This document shows positions 35,370 through 46,684 of a DNA stretch of 64,000 bases, in pieces (positions within the stretch are counted from its first letter, which is position 1; the number at the start of each line of letters is the position of its first letter). The translations under genes and the position numbers were made by a program. The notes below the pieces were generated by a model, which did no database searches, had not been told where the DNA came from, and saw nothing but the letters and a program-made list of their open reading frames with translations. This stretch comes from Pseudogymnoascus destructans (lineage: Eukaryota > Ascomycota > Leotiomycetes > Thelebolales > Thelebolaceae), in NCBI RefSeq assembly GCF_001641265.1, contig NW_020167546.1:124001-188000 (forward strand). The letters run 5' to 3'.

Positions 35370-35668
35370 TGTAAGGATGCCTCCTTACTCGGGGTAGTTA
35401 CGGCCGTCACGTGGCGTCATCGAGACTCGGGGCCGTTACGGGTCAGTCGCGACTGACAGCCTTAGGCACATAACGTAAGGAAGCCTTAGGCAAACAGGGA
35501 GCTAGCTGAGTCGGAGCGGTTTCGGGTATTTTAAGGGAACAGTCATACAGGGTTACACCTTCATCTTTTTTGTATCCTTCGTAGTAGACCTATAGGATTG
35601 CACCGACTCATATCCGACTCGCACTCCCATATGCCACTTCTCGTGATACGGTGCCCTGCGTCCTTACA
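35370..35668 (+). repeat. Right LTR, 299 bp
   Basis: Same length and, by eye, the same sequence as the left LTR, which indicates a recent insertion. Confidence 0.93.
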
Positions 35669-35673
35669 GAGGC

Positions 35674-37279
35674 TGACCTTCGAGTAGTCTACTGTCGAGA
35701 AGTCTACTGTCGAGTTTTCCTGCCCGTTGCGCAAAAGCGCGAAGGCTCGGTCACCAAAGACACCACACGATTTGCGCGCGGTCGCAATATCTCGGTCCTT
35801 CCTACAACAGAGCGAAGGGAAAAGTTTGGTCACGACGATTATTGGTTGTGTGTGGGGCAGCCTCTTTTTGTCCACAGCAGTGGCTGGGCTGGGCTGGGCT
35901 GTGGTGGTGGTCATAACGGCTGGATCTTGGTTGGGCAGACGTCAACTCGGACCGCGCATTACGCTACTGTGGGCTTTGTGTGGTGGGGAGAGAGGATGAG
36001 TGGAAGTGGAAACAGGAAGCTTTTGAATCGGGCCACGACCACGATGACAAATTTCACCGAATCGGTCCATCTCCCTCCCCAGATAAACCCCCCCCAAAGC
36101 GTCGCCGCGCCTCCCGCGTTACAGCGTGAGTAAGTGCTGACAGTGACACTCACAGTCCACCTTGCATGGCAGGGTATACACCCCTACAGCAGCACCCGTA
36201 TCCAGCCCACCCCGTCCTCCCCCTCATCCCTCCCATCCATACTGTACTATGCCTCCACGTCCCATCCTCCCGGGGGCGGCACAAACAACCTCCTAAAACA
36301 GCCCAGCCGATCCGCCGCCGCCGCAATTTCTCGCCTCTTCTAGTTCACCAGCACCACCACATGGTTGGGAATGTGACAGCTCGTCTGTTCATGGCAATGA
36401 TTTGCATGAGTAGGATAGGTAGGTAGACGCTGTATTGTGGTCCCCACTCCACCACTACACACGCCTCGCACCGCACTGCATGAGTGCGGGTGGCCGGTGT
36501 CCACGCTGCTTCCACGCGAGTGGTGGCGAGGGCGCGCCGGCGTCGCACACGGATGATGCAGCCAAGGGGGGGGCCACTCCGTAATGAGCTGCACACCAGA
36601 GTGGGCAATCTATTCGCGCTGCGTGGTGGCTGAGGGGCCGGGGGATGGGTAGCGGTCCTTAATTTGCTTTTGCTCAGGAGTGTGCAGGGTGGGTGGGATG
36701 GGATGGCAGTCGTCTAATATCGGCATGGTGGTTATAACTGCCTGCACCACATTAGAGAGAGTGCTTGAGCGCTGGTGCATGCATCTGTTTTCTTCGCTTC
36801 GGTGATGTGCTTTCGGACAAGGCCAACGCCGCCGTCGCGAACCCAAGCGGCAACCAAGCAAGCCTCCTTCTCAACAACGGTGGGGGCGTCGTTCAGCCAT
36901 TCTGCGCATGTCCCGGACCGCAGACACAACGAAGCTCATGATTGGTTGGGGGGGATGACCGATTGAGGATGACGAGTTGCACTGCAGGCGTGCCACGAGT
37001 TGGAGGTACGTGGGGGTGGGAATTTGGTTTGGACGGGTGGGCTAGGCTGGAAACGGCGAGGGAGGGATGGGTCATACAGGGATGGTGGGATGCGTGCATA
37101 CAGGGATGGGTGGGGGGTGAGGTTAGAGGTGTCTTTGTCACTTTCTTGATTACGGTGGCGCCGAGGATGGGAAGATGGGAAGGGAGAGTTTGGCATTGGG
37201 AGTACTTTACTTTGCTGCGAAGAGTGTATGGGAGGGGATGTACCTACTATGTATGCAAGGAATTGGCACCCCCCACACC
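35674..37279. other. Intergenic, no gene recognised
   Basis: Many short frames, none with a recognisable product or supporting splice pattern. Composition is G/T-rich on one strand (36900-37200). Confidence 0.45.
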
Positions 37280-37365
37280 ACCGCTGTTGGCGTAGTACTG
37301 CACTACTACCACTACTGCCACTCCACTACTTCCACCACTACACCACTACTGCCACTCCACCTGAT
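37280..37365. repeat. CTACTGCCACTCCA-type low-complexity repeat, left part
   Basis: Runs of CCACTAC/TGCCACTCCA. The same motif resumes at 39308-39500, so a transposon-derived segment of about 1.9 kb sits within or beside it. Confidence 0.7.
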
Positions 37366-37430
37366 CTGTTAAGTCAATACACAAGTATTTATGATATCTT
37401 AATATATTTTCTAGGATCCATCCTTTTTAG

Positions 37431-37814
37431 ATTCATAACTTAACCAATCTTGTGGGTAACTAAAGAGCGATGACATGTAATGAATCATAGAGGTTCGTAG
37501 GAGCTTTTAGAGCTATCGTTCATGCTCCTAGGCCTCTAGTTGGTAGAGATATGTCATGTGGTAGTATGAGTGATGTCATGTAATGAATCATAGAGGGTTG
37601 TAGAGATATGCTATGTGGTAATATCGGCCCAGTAACTAAGGAGCGATGACGTGTAATGAATCATAGATGGTTGTAGCAATCGTTGAGTAGTATTGCTCTT
37701 GTTGTTGGTGTGATAAGCCAAAATATGTATAGTGACTTGTAGGTTTGAGGAGGAGATTTCCAAGTTTGCTCTTGAGTTTGATAGCAAACTGAGTGCAACG
37801 AATGTCAGTATGAC
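37431..37814 (+). mobile_element. LTR fragment of the 25187/11336 family
   Basis: Collinear with the right part of that LTR, from CATAACTTAACCAATC to the terminus TATGACA at 37814. The left part is missing. Confidence 0.7.
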
Positions 37815-37817
37815 ATT

Positions 37818-39250
37818 CTAGCTATAGTAGAGGAAGCGATGCAAGTAATTCAAACAGTAGTAGGGGGATACTTAGAGAAGGATATATACAACATAGATGA
37901 AACAGGACTATACTAGAAGATGACCCTATTAAGGAGCTTTATAATAGCAGAGGTGGCTATAGGTTAGAAAAGAGAGAAAGCAAGGATATTAGTAGTTGTC
38001 TGTGTTAATTCAACCAGCACAGACCGATTTCCTCTATGGTTTATTAGAAAGGCAAAGACACTATGAGCTCTTCAAGATGTTAAAGTCATAGTAATGGTAG
38101 GCATTTAGAGATGGAATAAAAAGGCTTAGATGAATCAGTTCATTATAGCAGAATGGTTAAAGGCCTTCTATTTACAAGTAGGCACATCTCAATCAATACT
38201 CCTAACGATGGATAACTTCTTAGCACATATCGCTACTATTAAATCAACTCCTCCTCCCCTAAATAGCTGATTTATCCTCTTAATTAAGGTATCATTACTG
38301 CCCTTAAAGCATACTATTAGCAACAGTGGCTCTAGTATATGCTTGAATGTTACAAAGCGAATAAAGACTGTCTAAGCAATGAATGTCTGACTTGTTATTC
38401 AATGGCTCATTTGATCATAGACTCATGATGTTACAAACACAACTATCTATAACTGCTTTCAAAAAAGCACAATTCTCTAACGCCTAATTTAGCTTCTAAT
38501 ACACCCTCTTCCTAATATAAACAACCTTTATTAGCAAGTACAACAAGTTGGCTACATCCGCGATGCTATAGATCTCTTGAACTTCTTAAATCTAGTAGAG
38601 GAGGACATAGAGACAATGGAGGAGAGCATTACAGAGCCTATAGGGGAGGATATACTGTTAGAGCAGGTCATTTCATAATATATACTAGATACTAAGGCTT
38701 AAGATGATGATGAGGATGAAGAGCTTAATCCACAGCCTATACTAACACCACAAGCTGTACATCAAGCTATATAACGTCTGATTAAGTTCATAGAATCTAG
38801 GAATAGTAGCACGAAGGATGCAACAGTGTATTTACAGTCCCTTAAGAAGCTTTAAGAGAGAGTTAGGGCTTATAGTTGCTAAGTCTAAGGCATAGGGAAC
38901 TTTAGATAGCTGGTTTATGTAAATAGCCTCATTTTATACAAAGCGATATATTCAAAGGTTAGCAGATGCAACAGAGCGACTAAATACACGCAATTTTCTA
39001 CAACAACGTGATACTGATAATCTACGATCAATTGTTCAAGCTTGGAGAGTACAGCAAAAAGGCAAGCGAGCAATTTTAAAGGGTCATTTTCATATTTCTA
39101 CAAGGGAATTGCAGCTACAGGTCATTGAGGCAGAGGAGGCTACTTGATAGAAGTCAATAGTAACAGGCAGTAGAACCACAAACAAGGCTATAATTGAGCG
39201 AAAGAAATAAAGAATCTATCGAAAAGAACTTAGAAGAAGTATCTAATTGT
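37818..39250 (+). pseudogene. pogo-type transposase relic with stops at Trp positions
   Basis: From 37818 one frame reads like a transposase core: YNIDETGLY then a stop, FPLWFIRKAKTL then a stop, and LTMDNFLAH as the second catalytic region. In the first 480 bp all seven stops are TAG or TGA at places where Trp would be expected. Later parts (38600-38880) give an acidic segment, and 38930-39150 a basic C-terminal part (TERLNTRNFLQQ). GC content is very low. This looks like G-to-A decay on the sense strand, as left by repeat-induced point mutation, but the parent sequence is not in the window. Confidence 0.7.
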
Positions 39251-39307
39251 ATTTTAATTGAGGATTAGAGTATATATAATTTTATTTTTGTTGTTGTTCA
39301 TGACGCC

Positions 39308-39500
39308 ACGACTTACGTTACTGCCACTCCACTACTACTGCCACTCCACTACTACTGCCACTCCACTACTTCCACCACTGTCACCCCACTACTTCCACCA
39401 CTACCACTACTGCCACTAGTGCCACTCCACTAGTGCCACTCCACTACTGCCACTCCACCACTACTACCACTACTCCACTACTACCACTACTCCACTACTA
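39308..39500. repeat. CTACTGCCACTCCA-type low-complexity repeat, right part
   Basis: Tandem ACTACTGCCACTCC and CCACTACTACCACT units, matching those before 37365. Confidence 0.75.
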
Positions 39501-39815
39501 AAAACTTACTGTACTTGTACTACTACGACTAACAATCTACTGACCCAAGTACCACCACCTGAAGCTCGACTCCGTCCGTGTCTCGTCGTACTCGCCCTTC
39601 CTATCCTATCCTGTCCTGTCTCGCTCATATCTCTCCTCCAACATCACCACCACCGAAACACCCGCGCTCGTCCTCCCTCCTCCTATGTCCTGTCCCACAC
39701 ATCACCAACCACATCCCAATTAGCTTCCCGCCCGCGCCGACACGACTGCGAACCGCCACGACCACCACCGGAACCCTTCACCCTTCACACGAAACTCCCA
39801 GACCCCGCAGGCAAG

Positions 39816-41566
39816 ATGTGCTTCGGCGGCGGCGGTGGCGGCGGCGCGGACCAGGAGGGTCTGGCGAAGAACCGCGAGATCGAGAAGACTATCAAGGCTG
39901 ATCAGAAGAGGGCCGCGAGGGAGGTCAAGCTGCTGCTATTAGGTGAGCAAAACTGCCCCTTCTCAATTCCCAATTCCCAATTCCCCTTCTCAATTCCCAA
40001 TTCCCAATTCCCCTTCTCAATTCCCAATTCCCAATTCCCAATTCCCAATTCCCAATTCCCAATTCCCAATTCCCAATTCCCAATTCCCAATTCCCAATTC
40101 CCAATTCCCAATTCCCAATTCCCAATTCCCAATTCCCAATTCCCAATTCCCAATTCCCAATTCCCAATTCCCAATTCCCAATTCCCAATTCCCAATTCCC
40201 AATTCCCAATTCCCAATTCCCAATTCCCAATTCCCAATTCCCAATTCTCAACTGCCAATTCCCAATCCAATTCACACGAACCGACTCCCTCCCTATGACC
40301 TTTGTCGCCTCACAATTGCCGCGGCTAACAATGCGTGCGATCCCCAGGTGCCGGCGAGAGCGGCAAGTCCACCGTGCTGAAGCAAATGCGCCTCATCTAC
40401 TCCCAAGGCTTCTCCAAGAGCGAAAAGGAGGAATGGCGCGCCATCATATTCAACAACATCCTCACCGCCTTCCGCGTCATCCTCGACGCCATGGAGGATT
40501 TCGAGATCCCGTTCGAAGGCCAATTCAATAGCGTGGGTCCTCCTCTCCTGCCCCGTCATTTCCGCTCCCGGCGCCATGGTTACGGGTTTCGCTTGGGACT
40601 GTGGCGGGCGTTGGTGCGTGCGTGTGTATGGATGGGGCTAACGTATGTGGTTGCTGCAGAAATGTATCACACTCATCCTCGTCGACCATGATTTGGGACC
40701 GAAGGACCCGTTACCGACGGAATATAAGACGCTGTTTAAAGGGTTGTGGTCGGATGCAGGGGTGCAGAAGGCGATTGAGAAGGGGAACGAATATGCTTTA
40801 CACGATAACCTGAACTAGTGCGTACACCTTATAACCCCCTTACATCAACACCCCCCAATAGTCAATGCTAACATATTACTCCCTCCCGCAGCTTCTTCGA
40901 AGACGTAGACCGCCTATTTGCGCGCGACTACATACCTACAGATCAGGATGTGCTGCGCTCGCGCCTGCGCACGACAGGTATCACTGAGACGGTCTTTGAT
41001 CTGGGGAACCTAACTTACCGCATGTTTGACGTCGGAGGACAGCGCTCTGAGCGCAAGAAGTGGATTCATTGTTTTGAGAATGTTAACTGTCTGCTCTTCC
41101 TTGTTGCCATTAGCGGTTACGATCAGTGTCTTGTTGAAGACAAGCATGGCGTATGTCTCCCTCCCCCTTTTTTGGCCCCAGCACACGCACCGAATCAGGG
41201 CGCGCTAACACCCTCTCTTAGAACCAAATGCAAGAAGCTCTCATGCTATGGGAATCGATCGTCAACTCGCAATGGTTCACGCGCTCGGCGCTGATCCTCT
41301 TCCTCAACAAGATGGATCTCTTCAAGTCCAAGATCAAGGACAACCCAATCACCAAGCACGGCTTCCCCGACTTTGTCGGCGACGCCAGCGACTCGAAAGC
41401 CACCTCCAAGTACTTCCTCGACAAGTTCAAGGCGCTCAACCGCAACCCTCAAAAGGAGGTCTACGGTCACTTCACCAACGCCACCGACACGAACCTGCTC
41501 AAGATCACCATGGATTCCGTCCAGGATATGATCATCCAGCGCAACCTCAACCAGCTCGTGCTGTGA
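39816..41566 (+). CDS. Heterotrimeric G protein alpha subunit, group II (GNA-2/GanA-like), 357 aa
   Basis: Exons 39816-39942, 40348-40532, 40660-40817, 40892-41150 and 41222-41566, all in phase. GTP-binding switch of a membrane receptor pathway. Residues 43-51 hold the P-loop GAGESGKST. TTGITET is switch I, DVGGQRSERKKW switch II, FLNKMD the guanine-specificity motif and TNATDT the last base-contact loop. The N-terminus MCFGG lacks the MGxxxS myristoylation signal of group I and III subunits; Cys2 could be palmitoylated. The C-terminus NQLVL lacks the Cys at -4 that pertussis toxin modifies. These points indicate group II. Intron 1 is unusually long (405 nt) because it contains a heptamer array. 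Confidence 0.93.
39961..40255 (+). repeat. TTCCCAA heptamer array in G-alpha intron 1
   Basis: About 40 copies of the 7-nt unit, nearly perfect from 40018 to 40245. It fills most of the intron between donor 39943 and acceptor 40347. Periodic open frames on both strands here are artefacts. Confidence 0.95.
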
Positions 41567-41783
41567 GCCGCCCCTCCCGCGGCCGAGCGAGACGGCGGCA
41601 ACCGCAGCGCCCCGGCCTTATGCGTAGGGACTGTTGCACGCGCGCGCAGGCCGTCTCGTTGCGGTGTTGTGTTGTGTAGTGTTGTAGTACCCTTCGCTGA
41701 CCTTGTCACAAGAGCTAGATCAGAGGCGGAACCGTGCTGAACGAACAACCTTGAACGACCCTTTAAACGAAACAACCACTGTC

Positions 41784-41818
<35 letters not shown>

Positions 41819-43866
41819 ATTACGCAAGTCTGAATTTTGTTTTTTATTGCATCCTCCCATAGCCCGCGCGAAATTCATTTTTTTTTGTACACTACCACCG
41901 ACACTTCCGACAGGCGCGGCACCGAAGCTGTTTTGATTTTTATTTCGATCTCGGCTGGGGTTCGAAACTTCTTATCACTTTTTTTATTTTTATATTTCCT
42001 TGTGAAGGGCATCTTCTCATTCACTACTACCTTTCTTGTTGTTTTTTGTGTGTGGGTGGTTTAAAACTCTCTTGTTAGTTTTTCTTGAGCTTTTGAACTT
42101 TTATTTTTGCGAATGGGCCGGGTTTACTTTATTTTTGAGTGGACAGACATACCCCATGGATGGTTCTTTCTTTTGGGATGGGTTGTGGTGGGAAAAGTAA
42201 CGTGGGCGGGAGGAGAAGGGGGGAAGATTGCTGGGGGGAGGGGCTTGAAGAGAAAAAGATAAATGGGCGCGTCAAAGTTCGTACGTCTGTATAGTGCGTT
42301 TGAGACGAAGGGTTTTATTGGATTTGAGTTGATGGGATGGAAATGCATGGGCTGTGAGGAAGGGAGGGGATGGTTTGAAGACGAGGGAAAGAGGGGGAGA
42401 AGATGGAAAGGGGAATAGGAGAAGGGGGAGAGTAAGGAGGTGTGTGTGTAGACTTGGAAATGATTGATTGATAACGAAGATCACGACCGCATTATCCACT
42501 CACATTCTCACCCTCTTGCGCCTTGTGAAATTTTGTATATAACCCGCGCGCGTATTTACTCCCTATACCCCTCCACCATTAAAACCCACCCACCTCTCAC
42601 TCATTCCCCCTCCTAACCTCCCCGTCAACATCTCAACCCCCCCATCTCACCCCTCCCTCCGATCCCACGCCTCGCCTCACCTCCAATCTAGCGCCGCGCC
42701 GCGCCGCGAGGGCCTATCCTGGAGTACGGTACCGAAGTAGACGAGATGTGCACAGACCGACGGACCGTATCGCACGTCCCCTCTACCACTGTCAATGTTC
42801 GGATGAGTTGTTTATTTGGGGCGTACCTTGCGAGAGTGACGGGGTTACTGCAGTTAGATGGGGAGGGGAGGGTCTGTTCGGCGGGGTCTGGGCGCGGTGG
42901 AAGGGGAGGGGGAGGGGGGAGGTGCGCGCTACGCTGGTGGGCTGGACACTGCTTTGAGAACGGTGATGTGCTTGGTTTGGGGGGGTGCGGGTGGTGTGAG
43001 GGAGTAGTGGGAGGGAGTAGTAGGAGGGAGTAGTAGGAGGGAGTAGGGTATGAGATACGCACGTCTCCATATGAGATATACCCTGGATAGCATCTCAGAA
43101 CTGGCAATCCTAGAAACGTACCCAGCGCACACACGCACAGACAGCAATCTCACATGCCTTTCCCTTCCCCTCCCCCTCCCTCTCCTCTTTCTGTCCCTCA
43201 TACCCGAGATTGAAACAACCCCAGCCCCTCCGCCGATACTACAACCGGTTATACCCGTGCGCGCGCCGGCCCTTCACGCCAAAGCCAGCCCATCACGCTG
43301 CGGCTTCTTCGTGTAGTGCGAAGAGTGGCACGATGGGGCTAGGTCGGCGCGATGATTAATCTCGCTGATATGGAGATTGAGATGCGCGTATTCGTCCCGT
43401 AACGAACTGACTGCATCGGCCTAGAGAGATCGAGGTGTCCGTGCGGGGGCTTGTGAGGCGTCAGGGGAGGGACCCTGGTGGCTATTGCGCAGGGGACAGG
43501 GGGAGGGGGATGCGATGGGGGGTTGTGGCGTTCACCTGTGGCTGTTTGCGAGGTAGGGCCGGCCTGGATGGGAGGGGAGCGGTCGGATGTAAAGTGCTGT
43601 GCATGTTATCGTCCTGAGCTTACACGCTGTCTTTGCCGTCTTGTGTTGCGTTGTATCCCAGTCTAGTGATGATGATGATGATATTTATTTACGTCTAGTG
43701 TAACCCGCGGCCCTAGGACGTGCTAAGCTATGGGTTTATGTACAGAGTATGACCTTAGAGAGCAGTTCTTGCGTGTTTGCGTGGCTGTAAGGCCCGTTAA
43801 CTAAGCGCCTTCCCTGCTAGTTAGGATGGTGTTAGGTTTGTAGTAGAGGGTAGTGCCTTAGAGGTT
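41567..43866. other. Intergenic after G-alpha
   Basis: G-alpha 3' UTR with a short CCGACA array (about 41787-41819), then 2 kb without a recognisable gene. G-rich GGGAGTAGTA repeats occur at about 43003-43047. Confidence 0.5.
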
Positions 43867-44000
43867 TGTTACGATGGTCACGGAGCATGATGCTAGTCTA
43901 GGTAAAGTAAGCTAGATTGAATCTAAAGAGAGAAGAAGAAGAACGCTTAGCGGTTCCTTGTAACCTTGGTGGCTACTATAGTTGCCTGTTGCCTAAGTGT
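43867..44000 (-). mobile_element. Diverged LTR remnant of the nested Gypsy family
   Basis: Matches the LTRs at 48596 and 54446 in blocks: TGTTACGATGGTCACGGAG, GCTAGATTGAATCTAAAGAG and GTTGTAGCCTTGGTGGCTA-like sequence (GTAACCTTGGTGGCTA). No second LTR is near. Confidence 0.65.
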
Positions 44001-44294
44001 TGGGGAAAAGAGCACGGGCACCGTGGGACCATCGGGCTCCCCAATGGGTGCTTGGCGTGAGCCGGTTGCCTCAGAACCCCGACGCACTGGGTTTTGGGCC
44101 CAAACCCTCCTGCTACTTAGGGCGTTTGGGTAGGCCCTCCGAATAACATAAATAATACGTAGGCTCCGTAGATAGTGTAGTAATTCAATTGATCTAATCG
44201 TCGGTGTTCGCACCGACCACCTTACAGGTGGTCGGCGAAAGCGAAGTGCATCCGGAAAGCGAAATTGCATCCCGCCAGCCAGATATCATTAGTA

Positions 44295-46156
44295 ACGTAC
44301 ACATGTATAGCGAAAGCGCCAAACAAGCGAAAGCGCCAAAATTATCTACCCTCACGACAAACATTGCGATAAATCTACCACAACATTAGAAATCAATTGA
44401 AACTACTCGGAGTCCTCTTCCTCAGAGGTGTCTATTACAATCTGACACGTGCGCGCATTGTGCCCAGTCTCACCACACTTGCCACAGCGACGGGCACGGG
44501 TTTCTTCCCTTGGCTTCCGACCACGGCTTGCCCTTATTTCCTGCTCTACCCGCTGCACAACATCCCTCTCATCCTGTAGCTCTTGCGCCCCTTGTTGACT
44601 AAGTGATCCTCCTTGCTGTAGTCGTGTTTTCCTAGCTCTCCGGCGCTTGCTTAGTACTTCATTTGCCTGTCGTAGGTTTTGGTTCTCTCCCTTTAGCAGT
44701 GCTAATTGATGCATTATTTGCGATGCACCCTTTGTAAACTGGTCAACAGCTGCATAGATTGAGGTTGGAGAGCTATTTTGATGGCGTGAAATCCGAGTTT
44801 TAATAAATGTAGACTGTGACATAGCTTCAATTGGGTTGTTTGGTGTCTGAGAAACCCAAGGTTGAGCAGTACCTGGGCGGGAGCTTGGAGGCGTTGGTGT
44901 CCTTAACTTAAGATCAAGTGTAGATATCACTCTCTCAGGGTCAAATGGAAGAAGCCCTGCCCCTCGGAACCCGCCTCGAATGTTACTTTCCGTCATTGTA
45001 GTGTTAAATGCAGTGTGGAAGGCAGGAAAGAAGTCATCCTTTGTAATATGAGAAATATGAGCCTGCATCATATCTTCAATTTGCCGACCATAGGCCTGCT
45101 TTAACGGGCCGAAACAGCCAACATCAAGTGGCTGGAGTAGATGAGAAGAGTGAGCAGGCATACAAAGCGTAATAATGTTGTGTTCCTTGCAGTACTCCTC
45201 AAACTCATCTGAGTGGTGGCTCTCATGACCATCAAGGACTAACAAGCGATAACCACCAACACTCCGGGCCTTTGTATGCTTCTCAAAGTGCTGAATCCAA
45301 TCCATGCCTCTCCCGTTTGTAGTCCAGCCATTTTCAGTAACAGAAATCACCCAATCGCTTGAAAATCCACTATTCTCATACCAAGATGTAAGGTGGTTTT
45401 TGCCTGCAACAATGATAAATGGTGGTACTGCCCAACCTTGAGAACTAACGCCTTGGATTACTGTAACCCATTCCCGATTACCAGGCTGTACCTTCTTTGC
45501 TTTTGCCCGCCCGTCTGAGCTTGTTACAACCATAGCAGTTGAGATAACGCCCATCATAAACCCAGTCTCATCAAAGTTGTAGATATCTGCTTCATCGATA
45601 CCATATTTCGCAATTGTGTTACGCACAAGCTCAAACCAGCCATTAATAACTTCTGGATCTTCGCACTTAGCCCTCTGGTAGTCGTATTTGCGCTGAAAGC
45701 GTGTCTGGAGCTCTACACGCCGCTTAACAAAGTTTGAAGCCCAACGCGACCCAACGCGTGACGCGTCGCGTGTTGCAAGTAGTCGACTTGCCATATCTTC
45801 AACAACAGACAGCCGAGGAGGAAACCCTTTGGCAGCTAGGTCGAGTATATACTGAACAAGGACGGACTCCTCTAGGTTAGTTAATTTCCGTGAGTTGGCT
45901 TGGATATCGCGTCGTGAAGGTACACCTTCTAGACGACGACCTAGCTTGCGGTGGTCCACAGAATAGATCCTAGCAGCAACTCGAAGGCGTAACTTTGGGT
46001 CGCTTTGCATAGCCTGGATAGCTAGCACTAATTGGCTTTCATCGTTTTTATGGGGCATGTTTTGTTGTTGAGGAATTTAACATTTAGTTGGGGGGTTTGG
46101 TCACCGCATCATTTTGGCGCTTTCGCTTGTTTGGCGCTTTCGCTATACATGTACGT
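44295..46156. mobile_element. Fot1/pogo-type DNA transposon, apparently intact
   Basis: 1862 bp with inverted ends of 48 bp (44295-44342) and 46 bp (46111-46156), which differ mainly by a CA indel. Each contains two GCGAAAGCGCC motifs. A TA dinucleotide flanks both ends (44293-44294 and 46157-46158), the target duplication expected for this superfamily. One transposase frame occupies the interior. Confidence 0.92.
44403..46058 (-). CDS. Fot1/pogo-type transposase with C-terminal zinc knuckle, 551 aa
   Basis: Catalyses cut-and-paste transposition into TA sites. The N-terminal half has a helix-turn-helix and CENP-B-type DNA-binding region (about residues 1-130). The catalytic core shows NFDETGF with Asp163, LVLDGHESH with Asp276 and QPLDVGCFGPLK with Asp312, a DD35D spacing. 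A coiled-coil stretch follows (about 440-500). The C-terminus carries CGKCGETGHNARTC near residue 530, a CCHC knuckle not present in all family members. The frame is uninterrupted and the TIRs are well preserved, so it may be active. Confidence 0.92.
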   Translation of the reverse strand: MPHKNDESQLVLAIQAMQSDPKLRLRVAARIYSVDHRKLGRRLEGVPSRRDIQANSRKLTNLEESVLVQYILDLAAKGFPPRLSVVEDMASRLLATRDASRVGSRWASNFVKRRVELQTRFQRKYDYQRAKCEDPEVINGWFELVRNTIAKYGIDEADIYNFDETGFMMGVISTAMVVTSSDGRAKAKKVQPGNREWVTVIQGVSSQGWAVPPFIIVAGKNHLTSWYENSGFSSDWVISVTENGWTTNGRGMDWIQHFEKHTKARSVGGYRLLVLDGHESHHSDEFEEYCKEHNIITLCMPAHSSHLLQPLDVGCFGPLKQAYGRQIEDMMQAHISHITKDDFFPAFHTAFNTTMTESNIRGGFRGAGLLPFDPERVISTLDLKLRTPTPPSSRPGTAQPWVSQTPNNPIEAMSQSTFIKTRISRHQNSSPTSIYAAVDQFTKGASQIMHQLALLKGENQNLRQANEVLSKRRRARKTRLQQGGSLSQQGAQELQDERDVVQRVEQEIRASRGRKPREETRARRCGKCGETGHNARTCQIVIDTSEEEDSE

Positions 46157-46228
46157 TATTCTTACTTTAAAACAACCCTGAATCCAAATTCTCTTCTGTC
46201 CTGTCTGTAAATATGTCCTCATCCAAAC

Positions 46229-46480
46229 TGTCATACTGACATTCGTTGCACTCAGTTTGCTATCAAACTCAAGAGCAAACTTGGAAATCTCCTCCTCAAA
46301 CCTACAAGTCACTATACATATTTTGGCTTGTCACACCAACAACAAGAGCAATACTACTCAACGATTGCTACAACCCTCTATGATTCATTACACGTCATCG
46401 CTCCTTAGTTACTGGGCTGATATGACCACATAGCATATCTCTACAACCCTCTATGATTCATTACATGACATCACTCCTTA
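46229..46480 (-). mobile_element. LTR fragment, inverted
   Basis: Starts TGTCATACTGACATTCG and follows the inverted LTR of the 11336/25187 family for about 250 bp until the Copia LTR begins. Confidence 0.7.
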
Positions 46481-46481
46481 G

Positions 46482-46673
46482 CGTTGAAGGAGGAGGTTGC
46501 TCAGACTGATTGGTTGGGCATGTGGCTCGCCAACCGAACCGGGTTGCGGACCACCCACAAATCTGTAGATAGCTTCACTCAAAGCAACAATACAACACAT
46601 ATTCCAGTGAACTGTTGTTCAACTCAACTTGATACTTATACTACCGCTGCAAGTGATATCATACACTTCAACA
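46482..46673 (+). repeat. Copia left LTR
   Basis: GTTGAAGGAGGAGG to CACTTCAACA. The first T of the canonical TG is read as C here. Confidence 0.85.
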
Positions 46674-46684
46674 GGTTATGAGCC
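46674..46684 (+). other. Copia primer binding site
   Basis: GGTTATGAGCC directly follows the left LTR. It is complementary to the anticodon arm of initiator tRNA-Met (GGCTCATAACC), the half-tRNA priming mode known for Drosophila copia. Confidence 0.6.

Larger units (their letters stand above)
27891..35668 (+). mobile_element. Ty3/Gypsy chromodomain retrotransposon, target duplication GAGGC
   Basis: 7778 bp, flanked by GAGGC at 27886-27890 and 35669-35673. Two 299-bp LTRs enclose gag, pol (protease, reverse transcriptase, RNase H, integrase, chromodomain) and a 1.5-kb 3' segment with an antisense gene. Coding lesions are visible in gag, between protease and reverse transcriptase, and at two premature stops. 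Confidence 0.95.

Noticed and set aside
36000..37300. Small open frames upstream of G-alpha
   Set aside because: Short, overlapping on both strands and without motifs or splice support.
39902..40298. Several long periodic open frames on both strands
   Set aside because: Product of the 7-bp array inside G-alpha intron 1.
42688..43316. Pro/Ser-rich frames (148 and 92 aa minus strand)
   Set aside because: Composition reflects G-rich simple repeats; no conserved features.
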